Shown piece by piece: positions 52,227 to 61,006 of a DNA stretch of 64,000 nucleotides. Source of the DNA: an uncultured Eubacteriales bacterium (GTDB lineage Bacteria; Bacillota; Clostridia; Christensenellales; Aristaeellaceae); contig CADCFG010000001.1 in assembly GCA_902800625.1 (NCBI GenBank), positions 62,001-126,000 of the forward strand, written 5' to 3'. The number at the start of each line of letters is the position of its first letter. Position 1 is the stretch's first letter. The notes beneath the pieces were generated by a model. That model ran no database searches and was not told the DNA's origin. It saw only the letters and a list, made by a program, of their open reading frames with translations. Position numbers and translations under genes: made by a program.

Positions 52227-54080
52227 TTATTCAGCGCCGTACTCCACGCCGTCCAGGTCGTCGGAGTTGGTCAGCAGCACGGCCACAGTGTCGCTGTAGC
52301 CAGCGGCCTTGATCTTCTCGCGGCTGAAGCGGATCAGCGGCTGGCCGGCCTTCACCTGGTCGCCCTCATGCACGAGGCACTCAAAGCCGTCGCCGTTCAT
52401 GGCCACGGTGTCCACGCCCACGTGGATCAGCAGTTCCATGTCATTGGCGGAAACGCCCACCGCGTGCTTGCTGTCGGCCACGGAGCTGATCTCGCCGTCA
52501 AAGGGCGCGACCACGACCTCGCCGGTGGGCTGCACGCCCACGCCCACGCCCAGCACGCCGCTGGCGAAGGTATCATCGGGAATCTGGTCGTAGGGGATCA
52601 CGGTGCCCTCAACGGGCTGCAGCACCGCGCCGTTGGCGCAGCGGATGACGCTGGTGGTCGGGGGCACGATGGCAGCCGGAGCCGAAGCCGGGACAGCCGC
52701 AGCAGGGACCGCCTTCGGGGCGTCCTCCTTCCAGATCACCGTGGTCAGCGCAAAGGCCACGCCCGCGGCGATCAGCAGCTCAACCAGGTACAGCGGCACG
52801 TTGTTCACGGCGGGGATGGCGGGGATGCCTGTGACGCCGTAGACGGGCGCGCCCAGCTTGAACAGGCTGCCAAACAGGGAGCCCGCCGCGCCGCCGATCA
52901 TGCCGCAGATAAAGGGCTTCATGAAGCGGAAGTTGATACCGAAGATGGCAGGCTCGGTGATGCCCAGGGACGCGGACAGCGACGAGGGCAGCGCCACGGA
53001 CTTGGTCTTCTGGTTCTTCACCTTCAGCGCGACAGCCAGGCAGGCGCCGAACTGGGCGAAGTTGGCAGCGGAGGCGATGGGCATCCAGGTGTTCAGGCCA
53101 GTCTGAGCGATCATGCCTGCCTCAATGACGTTATACATGTGGTGCAGGCCCATGACCACGGTCCAGGGATAGATGGCGCCCATGACCACGGAGCCGATCA
53201 GTGAGCCGGCCAGCCACTTCGCGCCGGTCAGCACCCAGTTCTCAAGCACGGAGAACACCGGGCCGATGATGGTGAAGGTGACGAAGGAAGTGACCAGAAC
53301 CGTCACCAGCGGGGTGACGAACAGGTCGATCATCTCGGGGACCTTCTTGTGCAGCCACTTTTCGACCACGCTCATCAACAGCACGGCCAGTATGACCGGG
53401 ATGACGTGGCCCTGGTAGCCCACTTGTTGGACGTTAAAGAAGAATAAGTGCCATGTTGGTATCTCTCCGGCGGCGTAATTGCCGACGGTCCAGGCGTTGA
53501 TCAAGGCGGGATGGACCATCATCAGGCCGATGACCGCGCCCAGGAAGATGTTGCCGCCGAACACGCGGGCGGCGGAGATGGCCACCAGAACCGGCAGCAG
53601 CGCGAAGGCGGTGTTGGCCACCAGGTCCAGGAAGGCATACCAGTCGCTGGTGCCGAAGGCGGGCCAGAACTTCGGGATGGCTTCGACGATACCCATCATC
53701 AGGCCGGATGCCACGATGGCGGGCAGGATGGGCACGAACACATCGCCCGGGGTCTTCAGGACCTTCTTCCACCAGGGCATCTTGCTGGCCGCGGCGGCCT
53801 TCACGTCGGCCTTGCTGGCCGCGGAAGCGCCGGTGACGGACAGGAATTCATCGTAGACCTTGTTGACGGTGCCGGTGCCGATGATCAGCTGCAGCTGACC
53901 GTTGGATTCAAACATGCCCTTCACGCCGTCGATATTCTCCAGCACTTCCTTGTTGACCTTGCTGTTGTCGGCGATGACCAGGCGCAGTCGGGTGGCGCAG
54001 TGGGCCGCGCTGATGACGTTCGATCCCCCACCTATGTTGGCGGCGATCTCTTCAGCGCACTTGCGATAGTCCAGTGCCAT
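52227..54080 (-). CDS. scrA: Sucrose-type PTS permease, EIIBCA
   Basis: The 617-aa protein combines EIIB (Cys in ISAAHCATRLRLV, near residue 28), a ten-helix EIIC domain (about 105-455) with GLHHMYNVIEAG and GITEPAIFGINFRFMKPFI, a Pro/Ala linker and a C-terminal EIIA of the Crr type (active His in ELLIHVGVDTVAMNGDGF, near residue 556). It imports and phosphorylates a glucoside. The divergent GH32 gene indicates sucrose, giving sucrose-6-phosphate. It shares a regulatory region with scrB. In the short gap upstream there is a promoter with a palindrome over its -10. Confidence 0.93.
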   Translation of the reverse strand: MALDYRKCAEEIAANIGGGSNVISAAHCATRLRLVIADNSKVNKEVLENIDGVKGMFESNGQLQLIIGTGTVNKVYDEFLSVTGASAASKADVKAAAASKMPWWKKVLKTPGDVFVPILPAIVASGLMMGIVEAIPKFWPAFGTSDWYAFLDLVANTAFALLPVLVAISAARVFGGNIFLGAVIGLMMVHPALINAWTVGNYAAGEIPTWHLFFFNVQQVGYQGHVIPVILAVLLMSVVEKWLHKKVPEMIDLFVTPLVTVLVTSFVTFTIIGPVFSVLENWVLTGAKWLAGSLIGSVVMGAIYPWTVVMGLHHMYNVIEAGMIAQTGLNTWMPIASAANFAQFGACLAVALKVKNQKTKSVALPSSLSASLGITEPAIFGINFRFMKPFICGMIGGAAGSLFGSLFKLGAPVYGVTGIPAIPAVNNVPLYLVELLIAAGVAFALTTVIWKEDAPKAVPAAAVPASAPAAIVPPTTSVIRCANGAVLQPVEGTVIPYDQIPDDTFASGVLGVGVGVQPTGEVVVAPFDGEISSVADSKHAVGVSANDMELLIHVGVDTVAMNGDGFECLVHEGDQVKAGQPLIRFSREKIKAAGYSDTVAVLLTNSDDLDGVEYGAE

Positions 54081-54137
54081 AAACCTCTCCCCTTTTCTCT
54101 ATTCCCGCCAACGGGCACACCTGTCCCCCGCGGTTAA

Positions 54138-54170
54138 GTGTATTTTACACCATTCCGGGCCCAATGTAAA
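54138..54170 (-). promoter_or_regulatory. Promoter of scrA with overlapping palindrome
   Basis: On the minus strand TTTACA (54165-54170) and TAAAAT (54142-54147) with a 17-bp spacer. GTGTA-TTT-TACAC (54138-54150) covers the -10 and could be an operator. Further right, GGAAAAT and ATTTTTCC arms lie between 54269 and 54293, before scrB. The scrB promoter itself is not clear. Confidence 0.6.
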
Positions 54171-54340
54171 GGAAAATCCGTTAAAAATGTCATCTATCGA
54201 TAATACTACCGGTTCGCTGCTTTGTTTCGCATCTATAATATATGCAATATGTTGGCATTATTGCGCTTCGGAAAATTGCGATGGATTTTTCCAGCGATTC
54301 ATGGTATGATGATATAAACCGATACGGGAGGTGTGCCTTT

Positions 54341-55807
54341 ATGAAGGAATGGACGCGCGAGGAGCGCTATCGCGTATTGCAGGGGCCTGAGGACATCCGC
54401 GAGCTGTACGACCGGATCCGGACATCGGCCTACCGGCAGCTGTATCACGTACAGCCCATCACCGGACTGTCCAGTGACCCCAACGGCTTCGCGCTGCACA
54501 AGGGCACCTGGCACCTGTGCTATCAGTGGTGCCCCTGGGGCGCGGTGCACGGGCTGAAGTACTGGTACCACGTGACCAGTCCCGACCTGCTGCACTGGAA
54601 AAATGAAGGCATCGGCCTGGCCCCCGACCGGGATTACGACAACCGGGGAACACACTCCGGCAGCGCCATCTCAAGCGGCGACGACCTGGTGTTCTTCTAT
54701 ACCGGCAACCACCGGGACGAGGACTGGACGCGCACGCCCTATACCTGCGCCGCCGTGCTGGGCGAGGACGGTCGGCCGGTGAAGCTGGACGCGCCGCTGT
54801 TCGGGCCCAGGGACGACCACAGCGAGCACCAGAGGGATCCGAAGGTGGTCTACAACGCGGACAACCAGACCTATTATATCTTCATCGGCGCGCAGACGCT
54901 GGACAAGCGGGGCTGCGTGATGGTGTACCGCTCGAAGGAGCTGCTAAAGGGCTGGGAGTACGCCGGGCAGCTGAACGTGCCGGGCTACGAGGCCTTCGCC
55001 GGCATGTGGGAGTGCCCGTATATCACAAGCATCGGCGGGCAGGACGTGCTGATCTTCTCGCCCCAGTACACCAAGCTCCCAGGCCGCGGCGAGAGCACCA
55101 ACCACAACGTCTACCTGATCGGAAAGATGGATTACGACGCGCTGACCTTCACGCCGGACGGACCTTATCGCTACCTTGACTACGGCTTCGACTTCTACGC
55201 CGCCCAGGGCGCGTTCATCTCCAGGGCCGACGGCGGTGCGGACAAGGGCATACTGATCGGCTGGATCGGCCTGCCGGACAACCACTACCCCACCGAGGAG
55301 GAGGACTGGGAGGGCAGCCTGTCCTTGCCCAGGGAACTGCGGATCGTGGACGGAAAGCTGAAGCAGACGCCCATCCCGGCGGCGCTGGCGCTGCGAGGGA
55401 AGGAGATCGAGGCCAGCGGTGCCCTGCCCGCGGCCTGCTATATGGAGGTCAGCTGCCCAGAAGGGGACTTCGATCTGAACCTGTACACGAAGGCGGACGG
55501 CTCCGGCGGCCTGAGGATGCGCTGCGACGCGGCGCGCAGGGTCGTCACCGTTGACAAGCGGGGACTTGACAAGCGGTTCAATCAGGCTGTGGGCGAGGTG
55601 CTGGAGATGCCGCTGGAAGCGCCGCTTGAAAAGCTGCAGATCTTCATCGACCGCAGCAGCACCGAGATCTTCGTGGGCGACGGCGAGGCCGTATTCACCG
55701 CGCACACCTACCCCACCGAGGGCGAGTTCCACTATGCCGCCGGCCCGGGCGTGGGCGTGCGGCTCTGGGAAATGCATAAGTCCGTGACGGACGAATTCGT
55801 GGTGTAA
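54341..55807 (+). CDS. scrB: Sucrose-6-phosphate hydrolase (GH32)
   Basis: The 488-aa protein starts at the ATG at 54341, after GGGAGGTG. GH32 motifs: nucleophile Asp in HVQPITGLSSDPNGF (near residue 47; the usual WMNDPNG is changed to LSSDPNG), stabiliser RDPKVVYN (about 166) and general acid Glu in WECPYITSIG (about 224). The C-terminal beta-sandwich has LQIFIDRSSTEIFVGDGEAV. It splits sucrose-6-phosphate into glucose-6-phosphate and fructose in the cytoplasm, directly after import by ScrA. No fructokinase gene is adjacent. Confidence 0.93.
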   Translation: MKEWTREERYRVLQGPEDIRELYDRIRTSAYRQLYHVQPITGLSSDPNGFALHKGTWHLCYQWCPWGAVHGLKYWYHVTSPDLLHWKNEGIGLAPDRDYDNRGTHSGSAISSGDDLVFFYTGNHRDEDWTRTPYTCAAVLGEDGRPVKLDAPLFGPRDDHSEHQRDPKVVYNADNQTYYIFIGAQTLDKRGCVMVYRSKELLKGWEYAGQLNVPGYEAFAGMWECPYITSIGGQDVLIFSPQYTKLPGRGESTNHNVYLIGKMDYDALTFTPDGPYRYLDYGFDFYAAQGAFISRADGGADKGILIGWIGLPDNHYPTEEEDWEGSLSLPRELRIVDGKLKQTPIPAALALRGKEIEASGALPAACYMEVSCPEGDFDLNLYTKADGSGGLRMRCDAARRVVTVDKRGLDKRFNQAVGEVLEMPLEAPLEKLQIFIDRSSTEIFVGDGEAVFTAHTYPTEGEFHYAAGPGVGVRLWEMHKSVTDEFVV

Positions 55808-55824
55808 TGCTCGATCATAAGGAC

Positions 55825-55925
55825 GACAGATCCTTCGACGCCTCTCAGAATGACATTGGTTCTCCGCTCTGTCGATCTGAGCGGGGTTGTGACGAAGTCG
55901 AAACGCAGTCGAAGAATCCGTCGAC
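55825..55925. repeat. Dispersed repeat, family A copy 5
   Basis: ACGACAGATCCTTCGACGCC and CTCAGAATGACATTGG face GACGAAGTCGAAACGCAGTC and GAAGAATCCGTCG, an imperfect long inverted pair between scrB and the HAD gene. Confidence 0.65.
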
Positions 55926-55974
55926 CTCAACCGCGAAATACATCCGTTTAAATATCCATTGGGAGGTTTCCACT

Positions 55975-56739
55975 ATGAAAAAAGTCTTTGCCAGCGACTT
56001 TGACGGAACGCTGTACTTCTACAAGGCGGACGTGAAGCTGCCGCCGGAAAACGTGGAAAAGATATGCCAGTACCAGGCCGCGGGGCACCTGTTCGGCCTT
56101 TGCACCGGCAGGCAGGTGGGCGGCCTGACGCCGTTCATCACCGGCCTTGTGAAGCCGGACTTCTACATCACCTCCAGCGGCGCGAACATTGTGGACGCCG
56201 ACATGCGGCCCATATTGAAGCGGGGCGTGGACCGCGACGTGGCGGACGCACTGGTCAGGGAATTGAACCCCCTGGGCTACCGGCTGACGCTGGACATAGA
56301 AGGCGACATCTGCGTTTTCGCGAAGATGGACTACCCCGGCAAGTACTACGTGATCACCGGCGTGGACGACGCGCCAGAGGGTCTGATCCACCAGGTGAGC
56401 GTGCACACGGAGAGCCTGGAGGACGCTGCGCGGCTGTCGGCGGACATCAACCGTCGCTTTGGCGACCGGATCGAGGCGTTCCAGAACGTGATCGAAATCG
56501 ACATTGCCCCGCGAGGCTGCAGCAAGGGAAAGGGCGTGGAAGCGCTGCGTAAGTACATGCGCTCCACCTACGGGGACATCACCCTGTATGGCATCGGCGA
56601 TTCCATCAACGACCTGCCGCTGCTGGAGGCCGCAGATGTGTCCTATACCTTCCCCTATGCCCCGGAAATCTGCCAAAGGAAGGCCACAAAGGTAGTGGAC
56701 ACCATCGTGGAGGCGCTGGAAGACAGCATGAATGATTAA
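55975..56739 (+). CDS. Cof-type HAD hydrolase
   Basis: The 254-aa protein has motif I SDFDGTLYFY (about residues 7-16), the C2 cap typical of the Cof subfamily, the Lys region SKGKGVEALRKYM and motif IV YGIGDSINDLPLLEAAD (about 205-221). Such enzymes remove phosphate from sugar phosphates, flavins or pyridoxal phosphate. It begins at the ATG at 55975 with GGGAGG 8 nt upstream. It lies downstream of scrB beyond a repeat and could be cotranscribed, perhaps handling excess sugar phosphates (inference). Confidence 0.9.
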   Translation: MKKVFASDFDGTLYFYKADVKLPPENVEKICQYQAAGHLFGLCTGRQVGGLTPFITGLVKPDFYITSSGANIVDADMRPILKRGVDRDVADALVRELNPLGYRLTLDIEGDICVFAKMDYPGKYYVITGVDDAPEGLIHQVSVHTESLEDAARLSADINRRFGDRIEAFQNVIEIDIAPRGCSKGKGVEALRKYMRSTYGDITLYGIGDSINDLPLLEAADVSYTFPYAPEICQRKATKVVDTIVEALEDSMND

Positions 56740-56812
56740 CGATATGGATGCACAGCCAATAATACAGAAACCTCATGACGCAAGGCGATGAGATGAGGAA
56801 CAGAAGCGCGGA

Positions 56813-56960
56813 TAGTTGAATATACGGCTGATGCTGGAACGGTACAGCGTGGAGGCGTTCGTCAGCTTCGGAGAAATGTGGTGTCCACTGCGTTCTGTAT
56901 CGATCCAATCGCCGACAGCAACATGGGATACAACGCAAAGCTCTATCCGCTTTTCCTTAG
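56813..56960 (+). pseudogene. Decayed fragment resembling a GH32-type C-terminal domain
   Basis: In one frame LNIRLMLERYSVEAFVSFGE resembles the GH32 C-terminal strand pattern (compare LQIFIDRSSTEIFVGDGE in scrB). After GGAGAA one base seems to be lost, and the reading continues in the next frame as VVSTAFCIDPIADSNMGYNA to about 56960. No start, catalytic domain or ribosome binding site remains. It is probably the tail of a lost glycosidase gene. Confidence 0.5.
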
Positions 56961-56970
56961 AAAATGCCAT

Positions 56971-57003
56971 AAAAAGCGCCGCCGGGATATATGTCCCGGC
57001 GGC
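56971..57003 (-). terminator. Terminator of the YbhN-like gene
   Basis: GCCGCCGGGA and TCCCGGCGGC form a 10-bp stem, followed on the minus strand by GCTTTTTATGG, 16 nt after the stop at 57019. Confidence 0.9.
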
Positions 57004-57018
57004 TGTTTTCTTAATCCA

Positions 57019-58092
57019 TCATTCAGCGGCCTGTTCCGCTTTGAGCTCGTGTTCCTTGCGCTTCAGCGCTTCCACCTCTTTCCCCTGGCGGTTCGCACCC
57101 ATGCTGAGCATCACCACGACGCCCACGGCCAGCACCAGATAGAAGGTGATGAATCGCCAGGCCAGCATGCCGGAGAACAGCAGGCTGTCCTGGAAGATGC
57201 CCGCGAAGTACAGTGCGAATACGCCCTCCTGGGCCCCGGACGCTCCGGGCATGGGCGCGTAGGCCGCCGAGTTGTACAGCATCACGCTCATGGCCAGCAG
57301 CTGGCCGTAGCCGTAACCGGAGAGGCCAAGCCCCCGATAGACGAGGTACATCACGCTGTTCAGGGACACCACGCGCAGCGCGCCGATGACCAGCTGACGC
57401 GCAATCTCCGGCTTGTTGCGCTTGAGGCGCTGGGTGGCGGCATAGAACTGGTCGGCGGTGTCCAGCATCGTCTCCTCCAGCTCCGCCAGCTTCTTGATGC
57501 GCAGCTTTCCCGCCAGCGTCGCCACCAGCTTCACGGCCCAGCGCACGGGCCTGCGGGTCAGGCACAGCAGAAGCAGCAGGATGACCACCAGCACGTTGAA
57601 GCAGTAGCCGACCACCAGCACCGGAAGGCTCGGCCCCACCTGGCGGACGATGAAATCCCGGTACAGGACGCCAAGCACCGTGGTAATGACCGTCAGCGCG
57701 ATCTGGAAAAACAGGTGGTGCGCCAGCTGAACCGACGTGCCGTCCCCCACGGGCACCTTTCTCTTGTACAGCTGATAGATGACCATGGGCTGGCCGCCGG
57801 AGGCGCCGGGGGTGATGTAGCAGTAGAACTCGCCCAATATGGAGATGCGGAACATGGTCAGAAGCCCCACGGAGTGTCCCATGCAGCGCAAGGCGGAGCA
57901 GGCGCTGAGGGTCTGGGCGAAGATCGCGCCGAAGGTCAGCACCACGCCAAGGCCCGCGTGCCAAAGCGGTATGCGGCCGATGGCCTCGATGGACGAAGCC
58001 AGGTCGCCGCTCTGCACCGCCAGGAACAGCACCACGCCCAGCGTTCCGACGATGAACGCGGCGTAGAGTATCTTACGGACGGCTGGCTTCAC
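57019..58092 (-). CDS. YbhN/UPF0104 (lysylphosphatidylglycerol-synthase TM-domain) membrane protein
   Basis: The 357-aa protein most likely starts at the GTG at 58092 (MKPAVRKILYAAF), 6 nt after GAGGTG and below the -10 TATAAT at 58123-58128; the earlier ATG codons lie upstream of or inside the promoter. About eight helices are present, with the family motifs GEFYCYITPGASGGQPMVIY (about residues 88-107) and YNSAAYAPMPGASGAQEGVF (about 273-292). It resembles the flippase half of MprF but lacks the cytosolic aminoacyl-transferase domain. A lipid-translocating role is possible. It is monocistronic. Confidence 0.9.
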   Translation of the reverse strand: MKPAVRKILYAAFIVGTLGVVLFLAVQSGDLASSIEAIGRIPLWHAGLGVVLTFGAIFAQTLSACSALRCMGHSVGLLTMFRISILGEFYCYITPGASGGQPMVIYQLYKRKVPVGDGTSVQLAHHLFFQIALTVITTVLGVLYRDFIVRQVGPSLPVLVVGYCFNVLVVILLLLLCLTRRPVRWAVKLVATLAGKLRIKKLAELEETMLDTADQFYAATQRLKRNKPEIARQLVIGALRVVSLNSVMYLVYRGLGLSGYGYGQLLAMSVMLYNSAAYAPMPGASGAQEGVFALYFAGIFQDSLLFSGMLAWRFITFYLVLAVGVVVMLSMGANRQGKEVEALKRKEHELKAEQAAE

Positions 58093-58185
58093 GTTTCTCA
58101 CCTCGCTGGGCTTAATATTTGTATTATACTTCCTAAACATTGGAACCGTATTCAAGGAATGTTAAAATGATTGAATAATTTTAAA

Positions 58186-58213
58186 GGCGGGCCCATCGCA
58201 AGATGGACCCGCC
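58186..58213. terminator. Terminator after the GH2 gene
   Basis: GGCGGGTCCATC-TTGC-GATGGGCCCGCC (one G-T pair) followed on the minus strand by TTTAAAATT, 13 nt after the stop at 58227. Confidence 0.8.
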
Positions 58214-58226
58214 ATCGTCTTTGGTT

Positions 58227-60722
58227 TTACTCCACGGGGATCGCGATTTCCGCCGTGCCGATGCCTTCGCCGCTCACGCGAAGCACCGCCACGCCCGATT
58301 CGCGACCAGCGCGAAGCACTGCCATCGCCTTGCCGCAGTAGCTGGTGAACGCGCCCTTGGTGTAGTTTTCGTCGGTGATGGGGTTGGCCGAGCCGAAGCC
58401 CATCAGCGTCGCCGCGCCGGAGACCTCCGCCGTCAGCTTCACGGCGGCGTCCGGCACCAGGCGGCCGTCCGCGTCCACGACCTCCACCCTGACATAGCCC
58501 AGGCCGCAGCCTTCGCTGCGCAGCTTCTCCAGCTCCGGCACAAGCCGCAATGCCGCCGCGGGGCCTGTGGTCGCCAGCTTCGCCCGGGAAACCTCCCTGC
58601 CGCCGGTGTAGCTCACCGCCTCCAGCGTACCGGGGGCGTACTGGATGCGGAACAGGAAGCTCTTGGGCATGTCGTGCACGGTAGCCTCTTCCGCGCGGAC
58701 ACGACCGAGGCTTTTGCCGTTCAACAGGAGCTCCACTTCCTCCGCCCCACTGAACGCCAGCACGTCCACAGGCCTTCCTTCGCTGCCCGGCCAGTTCCAG
58801 CGCTGCCACACGCCCGGGAAGCCCCAGGGCGAGAGCACCTCCCGCTTGCCATACACGGCGGGGTCGTAGCTGAACAGGGCGGTCTCGTCGCTGCCGAACA
58901 CGATGCGGCGATAGAAGCCCTGGGGGCGGATCAGGCCGGTGAGGTCGATGTCCGAATCGTTGGCCGCGCGCCAGGGATAGGGCGCGCCCACCTCCCATAC
59001 ACTGGGCACCTTTTTTACATCGGGATCGTAGTACATGGCCCGGCCGATGCCCGCTTCGCCGATGTAGTCCCAGGCCGTCCAGGTGAACTCACCGATCACC
59101 CAGGGGGTCTTCTCGATCATCGGCCAGTGTCGGCCGATCTGCACGGGATAGTTCTCCGAGCCGAGGATCACCCGCTCCGGGAACATCTTGTGATCCTGCT
59201 CGTACTTGTCCTCCAGGTAGTTGTAGCCCACCACGTCCAGGCTGTTGACGTAAGCCTCGGTGAACTTCTCCCATCGCAGGTCCGTGCTGTCCACGCTGGC
59301 GTTCTGCTGGGAGGCGGCCTCGTTCCAGAGGCGGTACTGCTCGGTCATCAGCTCGTCGTCCAGGCCGTTCCAGAAGGAGCAGACGCCGTTGGAGACCGGG
59401 CGGCTGGGATCCAGCGCGCGCACGGCCTCGGCCAGCTTCGTGGCGCGGACGTAGCCGTCGTTCATGCCCGCGCGCTCGGTGATCTCGTTGCCTATGGACC
59501 ATAGGATCACGCTGGGGTGGCAGCGGTCGCGGCACACGAAGTCGCGAAGGTCCCTCTGCCAGTCGCTGTCGAAGAACTGGTTATAGTCGCCGGGCTGCTT
59601 GCCCATGCCCCAGGCGTCGAAGGCCTCGTCGAACACGTACAGGCCCAGCCGGTCGCAGGCCTCGATCAGCGCCGCGGAGGGCGGGTTGTGGGTGGTGCGG
59701 ATGGCGTTGAAGCCCACTTCCTTCAGCGTACGCACCCGCCGCGCCTCGGCGTCGTAGAGGCTGACGGAGCCGATGAGGCCGTTGTCGTGGTGCACGCAGC
59801 CGCCCTTCAGCTTTACTACCCTGCCGTTGATCCGCAGGCCATGCTTCACATCCGCCTCCACGGTGCGGATGCCGAACAGCACGCTCTCCTCGTCCACGGT
59901 GGGTTCGGCAGTCGGGATGATGTGGGTCTTGTAGGTGCCCGCGTCCCGCACCTTCGCGCAGAGCCGGTAGAGGTTCGGCGTCTCGGCACTCCAGAGCTTC
60001 GGCGCGTCCACGGTCAAAGTCATGCGGGCGGTGGCCGCGTCCATGGGCGGCACCTGGACCATCGTCCGGCTCTCGCGTACGATTCCGCCGGTCGCGTCGT
60101 CGATCAGCGAGAAGGTCACCTCTGCCAGGCGGTTCTCGGAATACTCGTTCCTGATTTCCGCGGACACCTGTAGGTAGGCGGTCTCAGCGCTGCCGTCCGC
60201 CGCGTATTCGATCTTCTTCATATGCCCTGCAAGGCCCCCGAACGCCGCATGCAGCTTCGGCATGTGCAGCAGCTGGATCCCCCGGAACAGGCCCGCGCCG
60301 GAGTACCACCGGGAGTTGGGCTGCATGCTGGGGTTCAGGGTGATGACGATGGTATTCGCCTGGCCCGGGTAGATCAGCTGGGTGACGTCCACCTCGAAGG
60401 GCGAATAGCCGTAGTGGTGCAGCGCTGCCTTGGCTCCGTTCACCTCGATGGTGGCGTTCATCATCGCGCCGTCCGTCCGCAGGGCCACCCGCTCCCCCGC
60501 CCATTCAACGGGAATGTCGATCCGCTTCCAGTAGTGGGCCACGGCAGCGTTGTAGTAGCCGCTGGCCATGCCGGAAGGCGCTTGCGGGTATACGTCGCCC
60601 TCGATCATGTAGTCGTGGGGCAGGTCCACCACGCGCTCGTCCAGCTTGCCCGCCAGCCGCCTGGCATGGTCCACCAGACCGTGCCCAAAGCGCCAGCCCT
60701 GGTTAATATCTATCGTCCTCAT
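58227..60722 (-). CDS. Glycoside hydrolase family 2 (beta-galactosidase/beta-glucuronidase-like)
   Basis: The 831-aa protein starts at the ATG at 60722 (MRTIDINQGWRFGHG), which lies below the promoter -10; the longer frame begins upstream of it. Domains: N-terminal sugar-binding beta-sandwich (to about 200), immunoglobulin-like domain, and catalytic TIM barrel with acid/base Glu in WSIGNEITERAG (near 414) and nucleophile Glu in WVIGEFTWTAWDYIGE (near 544). Two further beta domains follow (VRVEVVDADGRLVPDAAVKL near the end). No signal peptide is present, so it cleaves imported beta-galactosides, glucuronides or related substrates. It stands alone with no adjacent transporter. Confidence 0.92.
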   Translation of the reverse strand: MRTIDINQGWRFGHGLVDHARRLAGKLDERVVDLPHDYMIEGDVYPQAPSGMASGYYNAAVAHYWKRIDIPVEWAGERVALRTDGAMMNATIEVNGAKAALHHYGYSPFEVDVTQLIYPGQANTIVITLNPSMQPNSRWYSGAGLFRGIQLLHMPKLHAAFGGLAGHMKKIEYAADGSAETAYLQVSAEIRNEYSENRLAEVTFSLIDDATGGIVRESRTMVQVPPMDAATARMTLTVDAPKLWSAETPNLYRLCAKVRDAGTYKTHIIPTAEPTVDEESVLFGIRTVEADVKHGLRINGRVVKLKGGCVHHDNGLIGSVSLYDAEARRVRTLKEVGFNAIRTTHNPPSAALIEACDRLGLYVFDEAFDAWGMGKQPGDYNQFFDSDWQRDLRDFVCRDRCHPSVILWSIGNEITERAGMNDGYVRATKLAEAVRALDPSRPVSNGVCSFWNGLDDELMTEQYRLWNEAASQQNASVDSTDLRWEKFTEAYVNSLDVVGYNYLEDKYEQDHKMFPERVILGSENYPVQIGRHWPMIEKTPWVIGEFTWTAWDYIGEAGIGRAMYYDPDVKKVPSVWEVGAPYPWRAANDSDIDLTGLIRPQGFYRRIVFGSDETALFSYDPAVYGKREVLSPWGFPGVWQRWNWPGSEGRPVDVLAFSGAEEVELLLNGKSLGRVRAEEATVHDMPKSFLFRIQYAPGTLEAVSYTGGREVSRAKLATTGPAAALRLVPELEKLRSEGCGLGYVRVEVVDADGRLVPDAAVKLTAEVSGAATLMGFGSANPITDENYTKGAFTSYCGKAMAVLRAGRESGVAVLRVSGEGIGTAEIAIPVE

Positions 60723-60756
60723 GTTTTTGTTCTCCCTTCGCACCAAAGTGTCTGAG

Positions 60757-60765
60757 ACCATTATA
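60757..60765 (-). promoter_or_regulatory. Extended -10 promoter of the GH2 gene
   Basis: On the minus strand TGG-TATAAT (TATAAT at 60760-60765) gives an extended -10 without a good -35, 38 nt before the ATG. Confidence 0.6.
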
Positions 60766-60855
60766 CCACCAAACGCTGCGAATGGATATACCCCGTTCAT
60801 ACTTTGTGCGCGCAATGTATCTTTTTTCTCCGCCGAATATACCATATCCCATTTC

Positions 60856-60884
60856 TTGCTGTATCAGACCGAACCATGTATAAT
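60856..60884 (+). promoter_or_regulatory. Upstream promoter of the EAL gene
   Basis: TTGCTG (60856-60861) and TATAAT (60879-60884) with a 17-bp spacer. Confidence 0.65.
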
Positions 60885-60930
60885 TTACGCATTCAGAAAC
60901 AAATATTGTGTGGTATATTTAAAATAAATA

Positions 60931-60939
60931 TGTTATAAT
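60931..60939 (+). promoter_or_regulatory. Second, extended -10 promoter of the EAL gene
   Basis: TGT-TATAAT is an extended -10 in an AT-rich stretch. The transcript would carry a 60-nt leader with a small hairpin (TTGGG...CCCAA, about 60943-60965). Confidence 0.6.
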
Positions 60940-61006
60940 GGATTTGGGTGGGTATGACCCCCAAGACGCCAACACCCCGAAGGCGAGATAAACCTGCGAG
61001 GTATCT

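Noticed and set aside
54171..54340. Clear promoter and LacI-type operator for scrB
   Set aside because: Several AT-rich -10-like hexamers exist (for example TATGAT near 54305), but none has a convincing -35, and the imperfect GGAAAAT/ATTTTTCC pair is too weak to call.
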